Notes: a model not told the origin generated them from the sequence alone. A DNA stretch of 64,000 nt from Williamsoniiplasma somnilux (GCF_002804005.1 NZ_CP024965.1:804414-868413), one strand, 5' to 3'; numbered from the stretch's first letter, positions 30,281 to 43,381 are shown. Numbers and translations are program-made.

Positions 30281-32851
30281 ATGAAAAAAATGCTCGCACT
30301 GCTAGCTTCAGTTTCTCTTGGGGCATCTTCAATTGCTACAGTTGGGTGTTCAATTGGGGATAGTAAAAAGGCTTTAATTGCTAATATGGTAGAACGTGTT
30401 ATGTATACAAGTTCATACCAAGCTAAAGCTGCGATTATAAACTCTGAAAAAGGAATTAGTGCTAATTACCTTTTAAATACTTGAAAATCTAATTCGATAG
30501 GAACTGATTTTTCTAATCATCAAGTTAGCGATCTAAGTGGAAATGATGTTAGGGTTCAATCTTTATTTAATTCCTTGTTTGGAAATTTTAACTATTCTAT
30601 TAATAATGTTGGAGGAAATGAAACAGTTATTGGAAGTGTTCAAAATAATTTAAATTCATTAAAACAAGATTCTTTAAATCCTTCAAGTTCAACTTTACAA
30701 ATTTTAAAAACAGTGGGACAACTTGCAAAAGTTTTTGTAGGAACTGGAATCGGGACTGATCTAGGAGGAATTGTTGCTGGTCTTTTAAACCAAAACGGAG
30801 GAATTATTGATCAAATAAAAGTAATTGCTGATAATGGTGGTTTTTTAGATGTTATTAACAATTTTTTTGAAAACAATGCTGACCTTTTAGATGGAATAAT
30901 TGGTGGATTAACTTGAGACGGAATAAACGAATTTGATACAACATTTAAAAATGAAGATACAACATTTGAAGATGCTTTTGAAATTTCCCAAAAATATTTA
31001 GCTCATAGTTTGAATCAAATTTTAACAAATAAAAAGGGCGAAAAAAATCCTAACTCAAATAACAAAGATAAGACTTCAATTGCAGACACTGTAACTTGAA
31101 CATTGAATAAATTAGTTGCTGGAGATCTACAAATCGGAGATTTTAAGGAAATTTTAGGACCACTTTTAACTTGAGTTCGATTGATTATCACTTATCTTGA
31201 TAGTTATGCTCAAAATGGAGCATTTGATTATAAATCGAATGATGTTAATCACATTTTTTCTGCAAGTGAAACAAATACACAATATAAAGCCAAAATGCAC
31301 AAGAACAAAATTTGAGAAAATTCTTTAGTGCGAGATAATGCTATCAACGTTAGTGGATTATTTAAAATGTTAGCAAAAATATTAACACCCGAAGCCGGTG
31401 ATGTTAATGGAATTGGCCTACAAAAAATTGTTTATATTTTAATTGGTGATATTAAAGAAAATGAAAGTATCGACAACAGTACTCAATTAGGATATGAAGC
31501 TCTTAAGGGTGTTTACGAATTTATCATTCAATACTTGGCTGATGTTGCGGGAATTCCGGGATTTTTAATTAATTTGGTTTTGGGTACAGGGATAAAACAA
31601 TTATTAAATCCAATCACAAAATCTTTTTCTAATAACACTTCTTTTGATGATTTTTGATCAGGATTAGCAGGATTAATTGATGTTGTCACAGGAAATCTGC
31701 TTTGAGGAATAATATCGAACAAAATTCCTGAAGGAATTAACAAAGATATGATTAAAAAATTGTTGCAAGATTTTTCTAAAGGACTAAAGAAGCCAGAATT
31801 TCTTATTTATTACAATAATTATTTAGGATCTTTACAAAACGGTGAACAAGAAAACAATCTTTTTAACAAAATTGTGAAATCTTTTGAAGTTGCTACAAAC
31901 GATTTAAATTCTGAAGCTGTCGCTGGTCTTAATGCTTTGTTAGAGTCTTTATTGGGTGGAAACTTTGATATTGGTCAAACAATGAACGGATTTGTTGATA
32001 AAATTGAACCAACTTTTGATAAAATTGAAAACTGAAATAACTTTGCAAGCATGCCGATTAAAGATATTCTAGATTTATTCGGTTTAGCTAATTTTTTCAA
32101 CGGTGAGTTCGGTAGACTTTTATACACAATAAAAAATTACTCTTTAAAAAATATTTTTGAATATTTAGATAAATTTTTCAATAAAGATAAAATTGCTTAT
32201 CAATTACATTTAGGTAATATTGCTTATTTAGTAGAATGTTTAAAAAACAAAGTAACCATCAATGGAAGCGAACAACTAAACATTTTTCAAATTTTAAAAA
32301 ATTTTATTGGTAATCCGAAATACAAGACAACAATCAAAAAAGTTAAGTTTAGTGATGATGAAGAAATTATTGTAGAAGGAAATCAAACAGCTGCTGCCGC
32401 TATTTTAGGACTTAAGATTGGCAAAAAATCAAATACATTAATCAAACATAGTACTTTAAGTGGAATCTCATCAGTATTTGGTCCTGCAGAAGATTGAACA
32501 AACAGTGATTTTATTTCTCAAGAAAGTGTGGCAGCAAACTTTGTCACACTTAATAGAATTCTTGATTTATTCATTAACTTAACAGGGAGATTAGAAGCTT
32601 CTAATAATAAATGAATTGAAGATAATGTTAATATTTATACTAATTCATCTAATTGAAATTATGAATTAGTTCATGCTGACAATTTAAATGTTGCAGCCAC
32701 ACAAAAAGTATCAATTAAATATAATTTATATTGAAATATTGATAATCAAACTAAAAAATATGAAATCGAAATTATCAGAGATGCTAGTCAAGATATCTAC
32801 ACATCAACTCCTTGAAGAATCGCTTCAATTTATGATTTGTCAAAAAAATAA
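30281..32851 (+). CDS. Large lipoprotein, MOLPALP-like, copy A (856 aa)
   Basis: ATG at 30281 with CGGAGGT upstream. Signal MKKMLALLASVSLGASS followed by IATVGC, lipidated Cys at residue 23. A conserved start of the mature protein (MYTSSYQAKAAIINSEKG) and many helical segments follow; the style fits the Mollicutes-specific MOLPALP paralogous lipoprotein family (function unknown). Paralogue of the gene at 38674; shared stretches include QKYLAHSLNQILTNK and YQLHLGNIAYLVE. All internal stops are TGA. Divergently paired with permease A, so it may be a partner or cargo of that transporter (inference). Confidence 0.83.
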
Positions 32852-32870
32852 TTTAAATCATATCTTTTGC

Positions 32871-32910
32871 CCCTAAGTCTCAACAGCAATCATTGAGTAT
32901 TAGGGTTTTT
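32871..32910 (+). terminator. Terminator of lipoprotein A
   Basis: CCCTAA-GT-CTCAA ... TTGAG-TA-TTAGGG stem, then TTTTT. Confidence 0.75.
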
Positions 32911-32977
32911 AATTTTGAAAATTTTAATAAAATATAAAAAATAGTTAACTACAAACAATAAAATTTTAAATTAAAAA

Positions 32978-33005
32978 ATATCTCAAAACGGAGTTTTGAG
33001 ATATT
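32978..33005 (-). terminator. Terminator of FtsX-type permease B
   Basis: AATATCTCAAAAC, short loop, GTTTTGAGATATT; T-run on the minus strand. Confidence 0.85.
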
Positions 33006-33031
33006 AAATGATTATTTTATTTTATATTTAC

Positions 33032-36000
33032 TTATTCACTGGTTGCTGACATCATTGTGGCAACATCTTCTTTTCTTGCCGATTTTGAAGATACCAATAA
33101 TGAACCTAAGTAAGCAATCAACATAATCACTATACATCCAACAGGGGCTCATCATAAAACACCAAACGGAATTGCGAATCCTGATTTAGTAATGAAACTA
33201 ATTATTAAGGCAATGCCTCCCCAAGTTAGTGTAGTAGCAATGATCCAGGCTGTTAAACTCAAAATAGTAACAGTTCCTAAAACATATGTCATGATCGATC
33301 TATTGCTATAACCAAATGAACGTAACATAATAATAAAACGTTTGTATTGAGCGATATAAATATCGCCAAGTAACATTATTAGTAAAGCGGCAGCCACAAC
33401 TACAGCAGTTACTATTAAAATTGCAATTCAAATCGCTACAGAAGTAATTTGATTTAGCAATGAGATTTTTTCTGATAAGAAATTGAAATCTTCAATTCCA
33501 TATCCTTCAACTCCACCATTAAAGCCGTGACCAGCTATATCAGTTACTCCTTGTTTACCAGACAAATTTATCATTGAAGCTGAAGAAGTCACAGCTAATG
33601 GTTCATCAAAATTTGAAAGAACAACATTATAGAAAGCATGCGGATTATAATCTTGTGAGTCTGCAGATTTAACAAATGCCGTTTTTTGTCAATTTTTTGT
33701 TGATTTTAATTTTGTAAAATCAACAAGATCATATTTATAAAATCTTGAATCGGGATCTTTTCTTTTGGTATTAACATCAAAACCGTTGTAATCATAAGAA
33801 CTTGTTCTAGCAGTTGATCAACCGTTTAGCATATTTGCTAAATCGGAGTCTAAAACAATTAAAGATGAATCGTATGTCTTAATAGTTCCTACATTTTTTA
33901 AATTAATTGTTTTAGCTAATCCTCTAGAAATAGGACTTGCACTGTTTACTTTCAAAGTTTGACCATTAACAGCATTTAAGATTCATGTTCAATACCCTTC
34001 AGTTAAAGCATTAAGTTCTCCTCCGTTTTGGGTTCCATCAGAAATTGCTGGTCCAACACTATTTCTATAACTACTAAATCTTGAATCATAAGCATTAACA
34101 ACAATGTATTTATCCTCTGTTCTATATTCGTTTTTTTGTGATCCTCAAGAATCTTTTACAAATTTAGGAACATTTTCGTTAGCGACAACTCTTGATGTCT
34201 GACTCAAGTATCATTGAACATTTTCGCTTTTATTTCCTAAGGTATCTGTCAAATATTTAGCAATTGGTTCTTTGTAATTTTTAGTCTTGTTATTTATCGA
34301 ACCATCTATTCTTGTATCGTCAACAGGACCTAATTTAGTTTTTGCAGCTTCTTCTTGAGATAAAGCAAAACTTATTGGAATGAATAATTCAACATTTTTA
34401 TATTGATAGTATGGACGAATAAATGAACTAACAATAACTCCGTCTTTGTCATATTTAAAATCACCAAACATATATGCTTTATTATTAATTCCGCTTCATT
34501 TATCTGAATTAAATTTTCCTGACGAATCTTCAGCATAATCAGTACCGGTAATAGGAGCTGGTGAATTGTCAGCAATTTGGTATTGCAAATTATAAGTAAT
34601 TTTACTTGTTTGAATGGTTTGAGGGTCTAAATAAAAATTGCCATTGTTAGTTTTTTCATAACCATATTGATTTAATAATGTCCTATCACCTTGGTGCATA
34701 TCTTCTGATAATCCACTTCAGTCCTTCGCTGATTCAATGTAATCAGTATCATTATAAGCTCAAGCATTATTTGGTAATTTAATATTCCCTCCTTGTACAG
34801 GAGAAAATAATTCAAAAGCTTGCGCTCCAAATGCTTCGACATTTTTTTGATAATCTCCTTCTTTCATGCTATAGTATGCATTTGCCTGCTCATTGTTTGC
34901 TGATGGCAATGTCAATGTTTTTGTTGTGTTGTCTCAAATTTTTAATCCATTAAAAATTATGTCTTCATTTTTTGTATAATTATTGTTTAAAATTTGTTCA
35001 ACTTGCACTTTAACATTTCTACCTTCTTGAGAATTTAGGAACACTTTAGATTTTAAAGAATCACTCATTTTGATAGCATTTTGCGAAGCATCTAAACCAG
35101 TTATCTTAATATTGTTATGATTGTCTGATTTAGCATTAATGACTGTTGCAAAAGTTTCTTCTTTTGGAACATATGTCGAAGTTGCGAACCCTAAAGCAAA
35201 CTGCTCATTTCTTGACTGACTATTTAAATAAGATTTAATAAACGAAGGTGCATAAGACACCAACATGCCAATCAATTGATCTTTTCATGTTCCATCTACA
35301 CCAACATTATTTTCTCAATTAGAAATTAAGGTTTCTAAAACTTGAGGCAAAGCAGTTGTGATTCCGGAGCTAAATCTTGCAGCAGCGGAAATTCTATCAG
35401 CATCTGTTGAACTTGAATCTAATATTACTTCTCCATTTTGGTCGATCAATTTATCAACATTCAATGCATATGCATAAAATTGTTCAATCGCACCAATCGA
35501 AAAACCAACTCCCTGAGCAAGCGCTAAAGCATTTCCTGCAGCGGATAAAAATGCGTTGGTAATGCCTGTTCGTGATTTAGCAACATTTTCAAAAATTGTA
35601 TTAATTTCTGATTGGTTATTTTCCATTTTTGTATATTGCAACGAAGGAAAAATACTGGCATTGTTAACAGATGAAGTGTAATTGTTAGGATTATTGTAAT
35701 AACCGACTTTACCAGAAATATCTAAAGGTATTGGATCATTATCAACATAATCTTTGTCTAAAATATTTTGACCTTGTCAAAATGCAACTCCATCTTTTGA
35801 AAATGGTGAATTACCAATGGGGCTTTTATATGTTACAGAGTTTCTGAAATTAGTGTTGTTAAAATACGTTTGTTTAGCATTAATTGCAACAGCCGGAAGA
35901 GCTAAGCCTGCTGAAATTAATAGTGATGAAATAAACACACAAATAACAAGAAGCATAATCACCTGTTTACCCGAAGAAGCTAATTGAAGTGTCAATCTCG

Positions 36001-38467
36001 TTTGAAAATTAGATTTTTTAAACACAGTTCTTTTAACAAATTCAATTGTTGCAGATTTAGCTCAACGAGTTTTACTTAAAGTTATTGCCAAAACAGGTTT
36101 ATTTGTTTGTCAATATGCAGTCAAGAAGCCGACCAATGCTGAAAAAAGACCAAAACAAACAAAAGCAATTAACGGTGCCATTCAATCAAAGAAAATTTCA
36201 TTTTGAGTGAAAGAAAAATAATTTAAGAAAATATTTACCATCGGTATTTGCAAAGCTGTTCCCACTAATCATCCTAAAGGTACAGCTATGAAACCAATAA
36301 AGAACGAATAAGAAATATACGATAAAGAAATTTGTTTGGATTCAACACCTAACGCTTTCAAAATTCCAATTTGTTTGGAGTTGGCTTGAATGGTTTTTCT
36401 AACACAAACTATTAAAGAGGCAAGTTCAATAATTCCAATTAAAGCTGCCGCAAAATAAGTAATTGAAGAATAAACTTTAAACACTAAGGGATATAACGTT
36501 CAGCTAAAATGATAAGTCGATTGGTTAAAATCTTGCAAATTAAAAAATCCTTTAGCTTGAACATCTTTTTGTAATTCGACCGGATCTTTCAACAATAATG
36601 CATTTCTTTGGGCATTATTTTTAGAAGCGTTACTAAAAATAATATATTTATTTCTTTGTACATTTAAAGAACTTTGATCACTTGGATTAATTTTAGAAAT
36701 ATTTATAAAGTTAAATGTTTGAGTGATATCTCCGTAAATAGAACTTTCTTCGTTAGAATTTTGAGTTAGTAATTGTAATGTTTCTGGAGAAGCATAAATT
36801 AAACCGTCAGTTTCACCTTTTGGCAATGGAATTAATGGATCTGCTGAAGGATAAAACGAATATGTATCTACAGCAAAAGCGGTAATATAAAACAAAGCAT
36901 TACCAATTTTTAAATAGTCACCAATTTTAACATTATTTTTTTTGGCAAATTGTGAAGAAATAGCAATTTCTCCATTGCTTGAAGGCATAACACCTTTTAA
37001 AATTTTGAATTTAGTTAATTGATCATCTTGTAACGCAATAGCACGATATTTTTTTTGTGTAGATGCATCATTATATAAAATTTCCCTTCTAACATAAGAA
37101 TCATAACCAACGGCTTTGGCAACCAATCTTTCATGAGTTAAAAAAGCAGAAGCTCTTTTTTGAGAATATTTTAAGCCGTTTTTATCTTGGATATTAGCAT
37201 CAAAAAACCCACCGTTAGGATTAACAGAATCCATTCATTCACTTCTACTTTGAAAAATTGAAAAGTACTTTTCCATATTTTGCCCAAAATCATTAGAAAA
37301 TTTAAAAGATGTTGATGCAAAAGTTTTTAATTCATTATAAAGACCAGAAAATAAATTTGAATTGTTTCAAGAAATTTCATAAACATTACCATTTTTGTCA
37401 TAATTTGCATTTGTAATAACTAAATTTGTATTTCCTCTTCAACCACTAATTTTTAATTGGTCTTTTAAATTTTTAATTTCATCAGATCCAAATAGAACAT
37501 AATTATCTTTATCTTTATTAATGTTTTGAATAGATATATTTGTAGGAATATTTAAATAATAACCTTGAGTTTTTTCTAAATTTAATGGATCTTTATAGTC
37601 AATACCAAATACATATTTATAAACTTTTTCTATGTCATCTTTAGTTCAATTTTGATTATTAAACCATCCATCAGACATTACATAACCTATTCTTTCTGAT
37701 AAAGATTGAATAGCAAAAAAAGCATACATTAATAATTGCGCTTCTTCTTCTGATGAGTGATTATTTTTCATATCTTCTAAAATTGCTGAATAAGATAATT
37801 TTTGTTCACTTAAATCTTTAAAAATTGAATATTTTGTAAATCAACCATTATTTCTTAAAGTGTAATTACCAAAAGGAGTGTCTAGCAAATATTCGATATC
37901 TTTGTTTGGTTGCGTATTTTTTGGTGTGTCTTGCAAAATTTTTAAATCTCTAAAAAATTGAGTTGCTAAAATCTCAGTTAATAAAATTTTTTCTTGATAC
38001 AAAGCACTATTGTAAGATTGAGTATCTAAATGAGAAGGATAATCTAAAAATGTTTTAAACATATTATCAAAAGCAGATATAAATTCAGGTGAATTAGTTG
38101 TTCTAGTTATGTAATTATTAACAGATCCATTTATAGGATTTTGATTTAAAACTACATTGTAATCAGATTTATCATTAGCACCAACATAGGAATTGACAGA
38201 AGAGATTGTATCAAGAATTGGTATAAAACTACGTTCTTCTGAAGCCATTACATTTTTTCCTGTGTTTAAGGCTCATGTGTTGTCAAATTTTTGTGTTGAT
38301 TTAACAATATCGTTATATTCATGTTGAAGTCTTCTATTAGTGGATATTGAAACTGTCAAAATTAAAGAGGCAATAAAAGTCAAAAGCAAAATAATTGAAA
38401 ATTGAATTCGAAATTTGAATACGCCCTTAACACCTTGTTTTAGCATTAATAATTGGTTTGATTTCAT
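33032..38467 (-). CDS. Giant FtsX-type ABC permease, copy B (1,811 aa)
   Basis: Start ATG at 38465-38467 (MKSNQLLMLKQGVKGVFKF) with AGGGGG upstream; stop TAA at 33032. Colinear over its whole length with permease A: same N-terminal span, two large outer domains, central FtsX unit (VCVRKTIQANSKQIGILKAL) and C-terminal FtsX unit (IAQYKRFIIMLRSFGYSNRS). Cytoplasmic coupling segments and spans are almost identical, while outer domains have drifted more, including small indels. This suggests a shared ATPase and different ligands. Divergently paired with lipoprotein B. Confidence 0.87.
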
Positions 38468-38673
38468 TTGACGTCCCCCTTGAAATTGGATGTTGGTTCG
38501 ACTATACAGAATGTTAAAGTGCTAAAAACAACTAAATCTAATCATAATTTTAATACAAAACAAAAAAATATTAAACACTTAAAAGTGTTATTTTTGTTTT
38601 TTATCCACAAAATGATGTAAAATAAAAGCAATTGTTATAAATCTTCTTTAAGTATATTACGAAAGGGTCCAAA
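38468..38673. promoter_or_regulatory. Divergent promoter region, block B
   Basis: Contains TGATGTAAAATAA (38613-38625) and ATTGTTATA (38631-38639), matching block A; a hairpin AACACTT/AAGTGTT followed by T-rich sequence at about 38575-38600; and TTATCCACA (38601-38609), which matches a consensus DnaA box. Confidence 0.45.
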
Positions 38674-41277
38674 ATGAAAAAAATTCTTGCCGTCTTAGCT
38701 TCTATATCATTGTCGACTTCTGCTCTTGCAACCGCCGGTTGCGCAATTGGTGATAACGCTAAATTCATGGCTGCAGAGATGATAGAAAGAATAATGTACA
38801 CAAGTTCTTTTCAATCTAAAGCAGCAATTATAAATTCCGAAAAAGGTATTAGTGCTAATTTTTTATTAGATGATTGAAAAAAGCAAAAAGTAAACGATGT
38901 ATTGAAACCTGATGAAGTTAATTCTTTAGGGGGTAAAAATGTACAAATTCAATCTTTATTTAATTCTGTTTTTGGCAGTTTTGACTATTCTATAAATAAT
39001 AAAGGTGGAAATGAATCTGTTTCTGTAGCGAATAACTTGTCTTCATTAAATCAAAAATCAATAAATCCCTCAAATGAATTTTTGACTACACTGAAAAGTA
39101 TTGAGGGTATTGCGGCATTATTATTTTCTAGCGGTTTAGGAACTAATATGGGTGGAATTTTAGCTAACTTATTAAATCAAAATGGAGGTCTTATAACTAA
39201 CATTAAAGATTTTGCTAAAGATGGAGGAGTTTTAGATCAAATTGCTACCTTTATAAAAGGTAATGAAAATAATTTAAACGAAATTGCAAATTCTTTTAGC
39301 TGAGATGGAATTAATGAATATGATGCTAGATTTAAAGACGAAAACACAACTTTTGATCAAGCTTTTGAAATTTCTCAAAAATATTTAGCTCATAGCTTGA
39401 ATCAAATTTTGACAAATAAAAATAATGAAAAAAATCCTAATTGAGAAAAAAAAGAAAATGCTTCAATTTCAGACACTATTAAATGATTAATCACTAATTT
39501 AATTACTGGCGGAATCAATTTTGGTGATTGAAAAGAAGTTTTAGGGCCAATTTTAACTTGAGTTAAATTGCAAATTGCTTACATGGATATTTTTGTAAAA
39601 CGAGGGGCTATTGATTATAAAACACAAGATGTAACACATATTTTTTCTGCTAATAAAACTAATATCGAATACAAAGCAAGTGTTTCAAGTAAATTTATTT
39701 GAAAAAATGAATTGGTTAAAAAAAATGTAGTTAACTTTAGTAGTTTGCTCCAAATGCTGGCAAAAATACTTTCACCAACCCAAGACGATACTAATGGAAT
39801 AGCGCTACAAAAAATTATATATATTTTGTTCGGAGATTCTAAAGAAAACGAAGGCATGGCTGGAAGCAAAGACAAGAATACTGGACCCAGCACTTCTTTA
39901 ATTTATGAAATTCTAGATGGAGTAAGTGGTTTTGCTGAGCAATATATAAAAAACGCTATCGGAGGATTTTTAGGCGGAATTGCAGCCAATTTAATTATGA
40001 GCTATATTAATCCCATTTTTAATCAAATACCTAAATCAATTTCTAACAATACTAATTTTGATAGTTTTTGAATGAAAACAAGTAATTTTATAATAGCAGT
40101 TACAACTTTAGCTTGAAGTTTCATTGAAAATGAAATTCCCCCAGAACACAGGGAAGCCGTTAAGAATCTATTAAAGAAATTTTCTGAAAATATTAAAAAA
40201 ACAGAATTTTTACAATACTACAATAACTTTATTGGAATATTACAAAATGGACAAAAACAAAACAATATTTTAAACAAAATTGTTAAATCTTTTGATGTGA
40301 TGTCACAAGGCATTGATGCATCTATGGTGAACTCCTTAAATGCAACCATTAGTTCTTTATTGAGTAATGATTTTAACATTACTCAAACAGTAAATGGCTT
40401 GATTAACAAAGTTAAACCATTGTTTGATAAAATCGATAATTGATATAACTTAACCCATATGCCTATTAGTAACTTTTTAGACTTATTAGGTTTAAACGGT
40501 CTTCTTGAAGGTGATTTAGGAAGAATGTTTTATACATTAAAACACTATTCTTTATCAAACATTGTTATTTATTTAAGTAATTTCTTTAATAATGACGAAA
40601 TACAATATCAATTGCATTTAGGTAATGTTGCTTATTTAATTCAAACCTTAAAAAACCGTGTTTCAATTAATGGCGCTGAAAAAGAAAACATTTTTGATGT
40701 TTTAAGAAAAATTATTAACGATCCCAATTATAAATCAATGGTAAGAACAGTTACTTTCTTTAAAAACAAAGATGACACAGTAGGAAAAACAGAAACAGTA
40801 AACAGTAAACAAACTGGAGTTTCTTTAATTTTAGGAATTAAAGATGATAACGGTAAAGCTATATTGATTGAAAATAGTTTATTGAGTGGTCTATCAGCAT
40901 TATTTGGACCTAAAACAGATTGAGCAGGTTCTGAATGAAAAGATAGCGTTGCCGATAATGCTATATTGTTAAATAAGATTATTAATTTACTTATTATAGT
41001 TACTGATAAATTTTCACTTTCAAACGATAAATGAGTTGAAGATAATGTTTTAGTCTATACAAACCCTAATAACTGAAGTTATGAATTGGTTTATACAGAT
41101 GATATCAATGCTCCAGCTAACAAAGAGATTAGAATTCAATACAATTTATTTTGAGATTATGAAGGTGTGAAAAAGAAATACACAATAACCTTATTAAGAA
41201 AAGCAACGAACAGTATCTTCGATACTAACCCTTGAGAATTTGAATCAATATATGATTTTGATAAACCATTAAAATAA
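38674..41277 (+). CDS. Large lipoprotein, MOLPALP-like, copy B (867 aa)
   Basis: ATG at 38674 with GAAAGGG upstream. Signal MKKILAVLASISLSTSALA then TAGC, lipidated Cys at residue 23. Paralogue of lipoprotein A along its whole length (MYTSSFQSKAAIINSEKGIS; QKYLAHSLNQILTNK; YQLHLGNVAYLIQTLKNRV). TGA serves as Trp throughout. Only 21 bp separate it from the following lipoprotein, so the two are probably co-transcribed. Function unknown. Confidence 0.83.
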
Positions 41278-41298
41278 AGCGAAAGGAAATAACACATA

Positions 41299-42714
41299 AT
41301 GAAAAAAACGTTATTAAGTTTATTACTAACTGGACTAACTTTAACAAGCGGTATTGCTGTTGTTTCTTGCGGAGACAACAATGATTTTGATAATTCTTTT
41401 CACATTGGTGAAAAACCGAATATAAATCAAATTATTAAAAATCGTAATTTTACTTTTAATTTAAGCTTTAAACAAACCGAAGAAGAAGCTAATAATGAAA
41501 GTAATGTGAAAAGTCAATTATGAAGCAAATTAACAAATCAAAATCCTCAAATTGTAAATAAACCAGAATACTTTGAATTAACAATAAACACTATAGAAAA
41601 AACTGCAAAAATATCAACAACTAACCTTAACCCAATATTTGTTGGATCAGTTGACCTTGAATATAATTTTTTACCATATGAATTAGCAACTCCGAAAACA
41701 GATTTAGGAGAAATTAAAATTTTTAATTCAACGCCCGAAGGAAATGTGGACAATAATATAATTGAAATTATTAAAACTAAATATACTGATGATTTAACTA
41801 ATAAATACATATCTTCTATAGACGATTTTGAATATAATGGAACAAACAAAATAACTTTTAAAATTCATGTTGCCAACAAAGGTGTTGATAGTCCAAAATA
41901 TAAAAGCGGCACTTATGATGGTTTGGCAACGTATTGAGTAAAGGGTAATTTAGAAAATATTTTTGGAGACACAAATGAAATTAAAGACGATATTCAAAAC
42001 GAAACTGAATTGAAAAATCTTATAACAAGTTATGTCAACCAAAAAGTTAATGCAAATTACGTTACATTTTCAACAAAATTTAACGACATTAACCCAAAAA
42101 CAATAGAGGTTACAAGCAAGGATGAACATTATAGTGGTAAGTTTGCGATAACATTTACAGGCAAACTTGGAGTTGACTTATTTTCGAATCGACCAGAATT
42201 AGGGACTACATTTTTCGACAATGTAGGAACAACAGCAGAGCAATTGCAAAATAGAATAATTGAAGAATTAAAAAAGAAGGACGATACTTTTAAAACTTTC
42301 TGAAATATAAATTTAGATAATCCTAGCTTTTCAAATATAAAAGAAATTAATGACAATAACGGGACAGGGTCTCGTAAAAAAGAAATTAAAATAACTATTA
42401 ATGCCAATACTAATTTAATTGGAAATTTTGATTTAACTGCAAGGTCAGAGGAATTAAATCCTATTTTAATTTTAAAAAAAGATATACCAAACATTAGTGT
42501 TGTTAATAATAACGGTGTTTCAGCCAAAAGTTTTGGTCCTGATTTCAAAACTATAGAAGATGTTAAAAAAATAGTAACGGATAAATTACAAGGATTTGAA
42601 ATTGTCGAGAATAAAGATTCTAAATACATTATTTTTAAAGGCAAAGCAGGCACATTAATGGGTACTGAATCATTAACAATATATAACGATTTTCCTGAAT
42701 CTACAGAAAATTAA
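41299..42714 (+). CDS. Lipoprotein with DLGEI domain (471 aa)
   Basis: ATG at 41299 with GAAAGGAAAT upstream. Signal MKKTLLSLLLTGLTLTSG, then AVVSC, lipidated Cys at residue 24. At ~137 it has TDLGEIKIFNSTPEGNVDNN, and again near 280 an LGTTF-x-NVGTTAEQLQN unit, each followed by a strand-rich segment ending in YSGKFAITFTGK-like sequence. The same unit ends the two repeat proteins at 1-6053 and makes up the lipoprotein at 48052. Probably a bead-like outer protein. Has no counterpart after lipoprotein A. Confidence 0.8.
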
Positions 42715-42742
42715 AAACAGAGTTTTAAACTCTGTTTTTTTT
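42714..42742 (+). terminator. Terminator of lipoprotein at 41299
   Basis: AAACAGAGTTT / AAACTCTGTTTTTTTT directly after the stop. It overlaps the 3' end of the convergent membrane-protein gene. Confidence 0.85.
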
Positions 42743-43195
42743 AAAAATAAACATTACCAAAACCTCTCACAAAATCAATACAGAAATTAAAGATAAATAA
42801 CTAACTAGATAAGAATAAAATTCTTTAATATTATTTAATTCGTTTCCAACAATATTTTCAAAATTGTTGAGAAAATTTTTTAGTTCAAAAACACACAAGC
42901 CAATCAATAAAATTCCTAACAATATTAAAAATATTGTTACAAAAGTGTTTTTGTTTTTAATTCTTATTTGTTTTAATAGTATTAATGAAGAAAATCAAAA
43001 ACTTAATAAATTGAAAATCAAAAAGCTATAATCAAAATTCATTATATATTTATAAAAATTTTGAAAATACATAATTGTAAGATGTTCTTTTAACTCTATT
43101 TTTGCTTTCAAAGTTCATGTTAGTGATCAAATTAAAATTGATAAAAATATTATATTTAGGGTAAAACCAAAAATATTTTTTAAAGAATTTTTCAT
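42725..43195 (-). CDS. Small membrane protein of unknown function (156 aa)
   Basis: ATG at 43193-43195 to TAA at 42725, interrupted only by four TGA codons (read Trp at IWSLTWT, FWFSS and LWEV), which hides it from a standard-code search. Four hydrophobic spans: FTLNIIFLSILIW, SFLIFNLLSFWFSSLILL, FVTIFLILLGILLIGLCVF and YLSLISVLILWEVLVMFIF, with Lys/Asn-rich loops. The nearest SD-like AAGGGG is rather far from the ATG, so the start is uncertain. Its end runs into the terminator hairpin of the convergent lipoprotein. No family recognised. Confidence 0.55.
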
Positions 43196-43381
43196 TTATA
43201 AAACTAAAGCCCCTTCTTAATTTTTTTATAGAAATAAATGTTTGTCTATAAAAACTTAATAAAAAAACATTTTTAAACGATAGCAATGAAAAAAATATAA
43301 ATTTATTTATCTTATAATATATAGAGAAATATAATTCATAAAAATTAAATAATTTTATCAATTATAAAATAGAGGTTTGTA

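Larger units (their letters stand above)
24717..41277. repeat. Tandem duplication of an ~8.2 kb divergent gene pair
   Basis: Block A (24717-32851) and block B (33032-41277) each hold a minus-strand FtsX-type permease and a plus-strand lipoprotein, head-to-head, in the same order and with proteins of nearly the same length (1,809/1,811 and 856/867 aa). Protein identity is high in membrane segments and moderate outside. The blocks are joined by ~180 bp holding both terminators. Confidence 0.85.

Noticed and set aside
42714..42742. Transposon end or insertion-sequence inverted repeat
   Set aside because: The hairpin has a terminator layout with T-run right after a stop codon, with no partner repeat or transposase nearby.
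43050..43361. Minus-strand 103-aa ORF rich in Phe/Lys/Tyr
   Set aside because: It lies in another frame over the membrane-protein ORF and its upstream region, has no SD, and shows composition typical of random AT-rich DNA.
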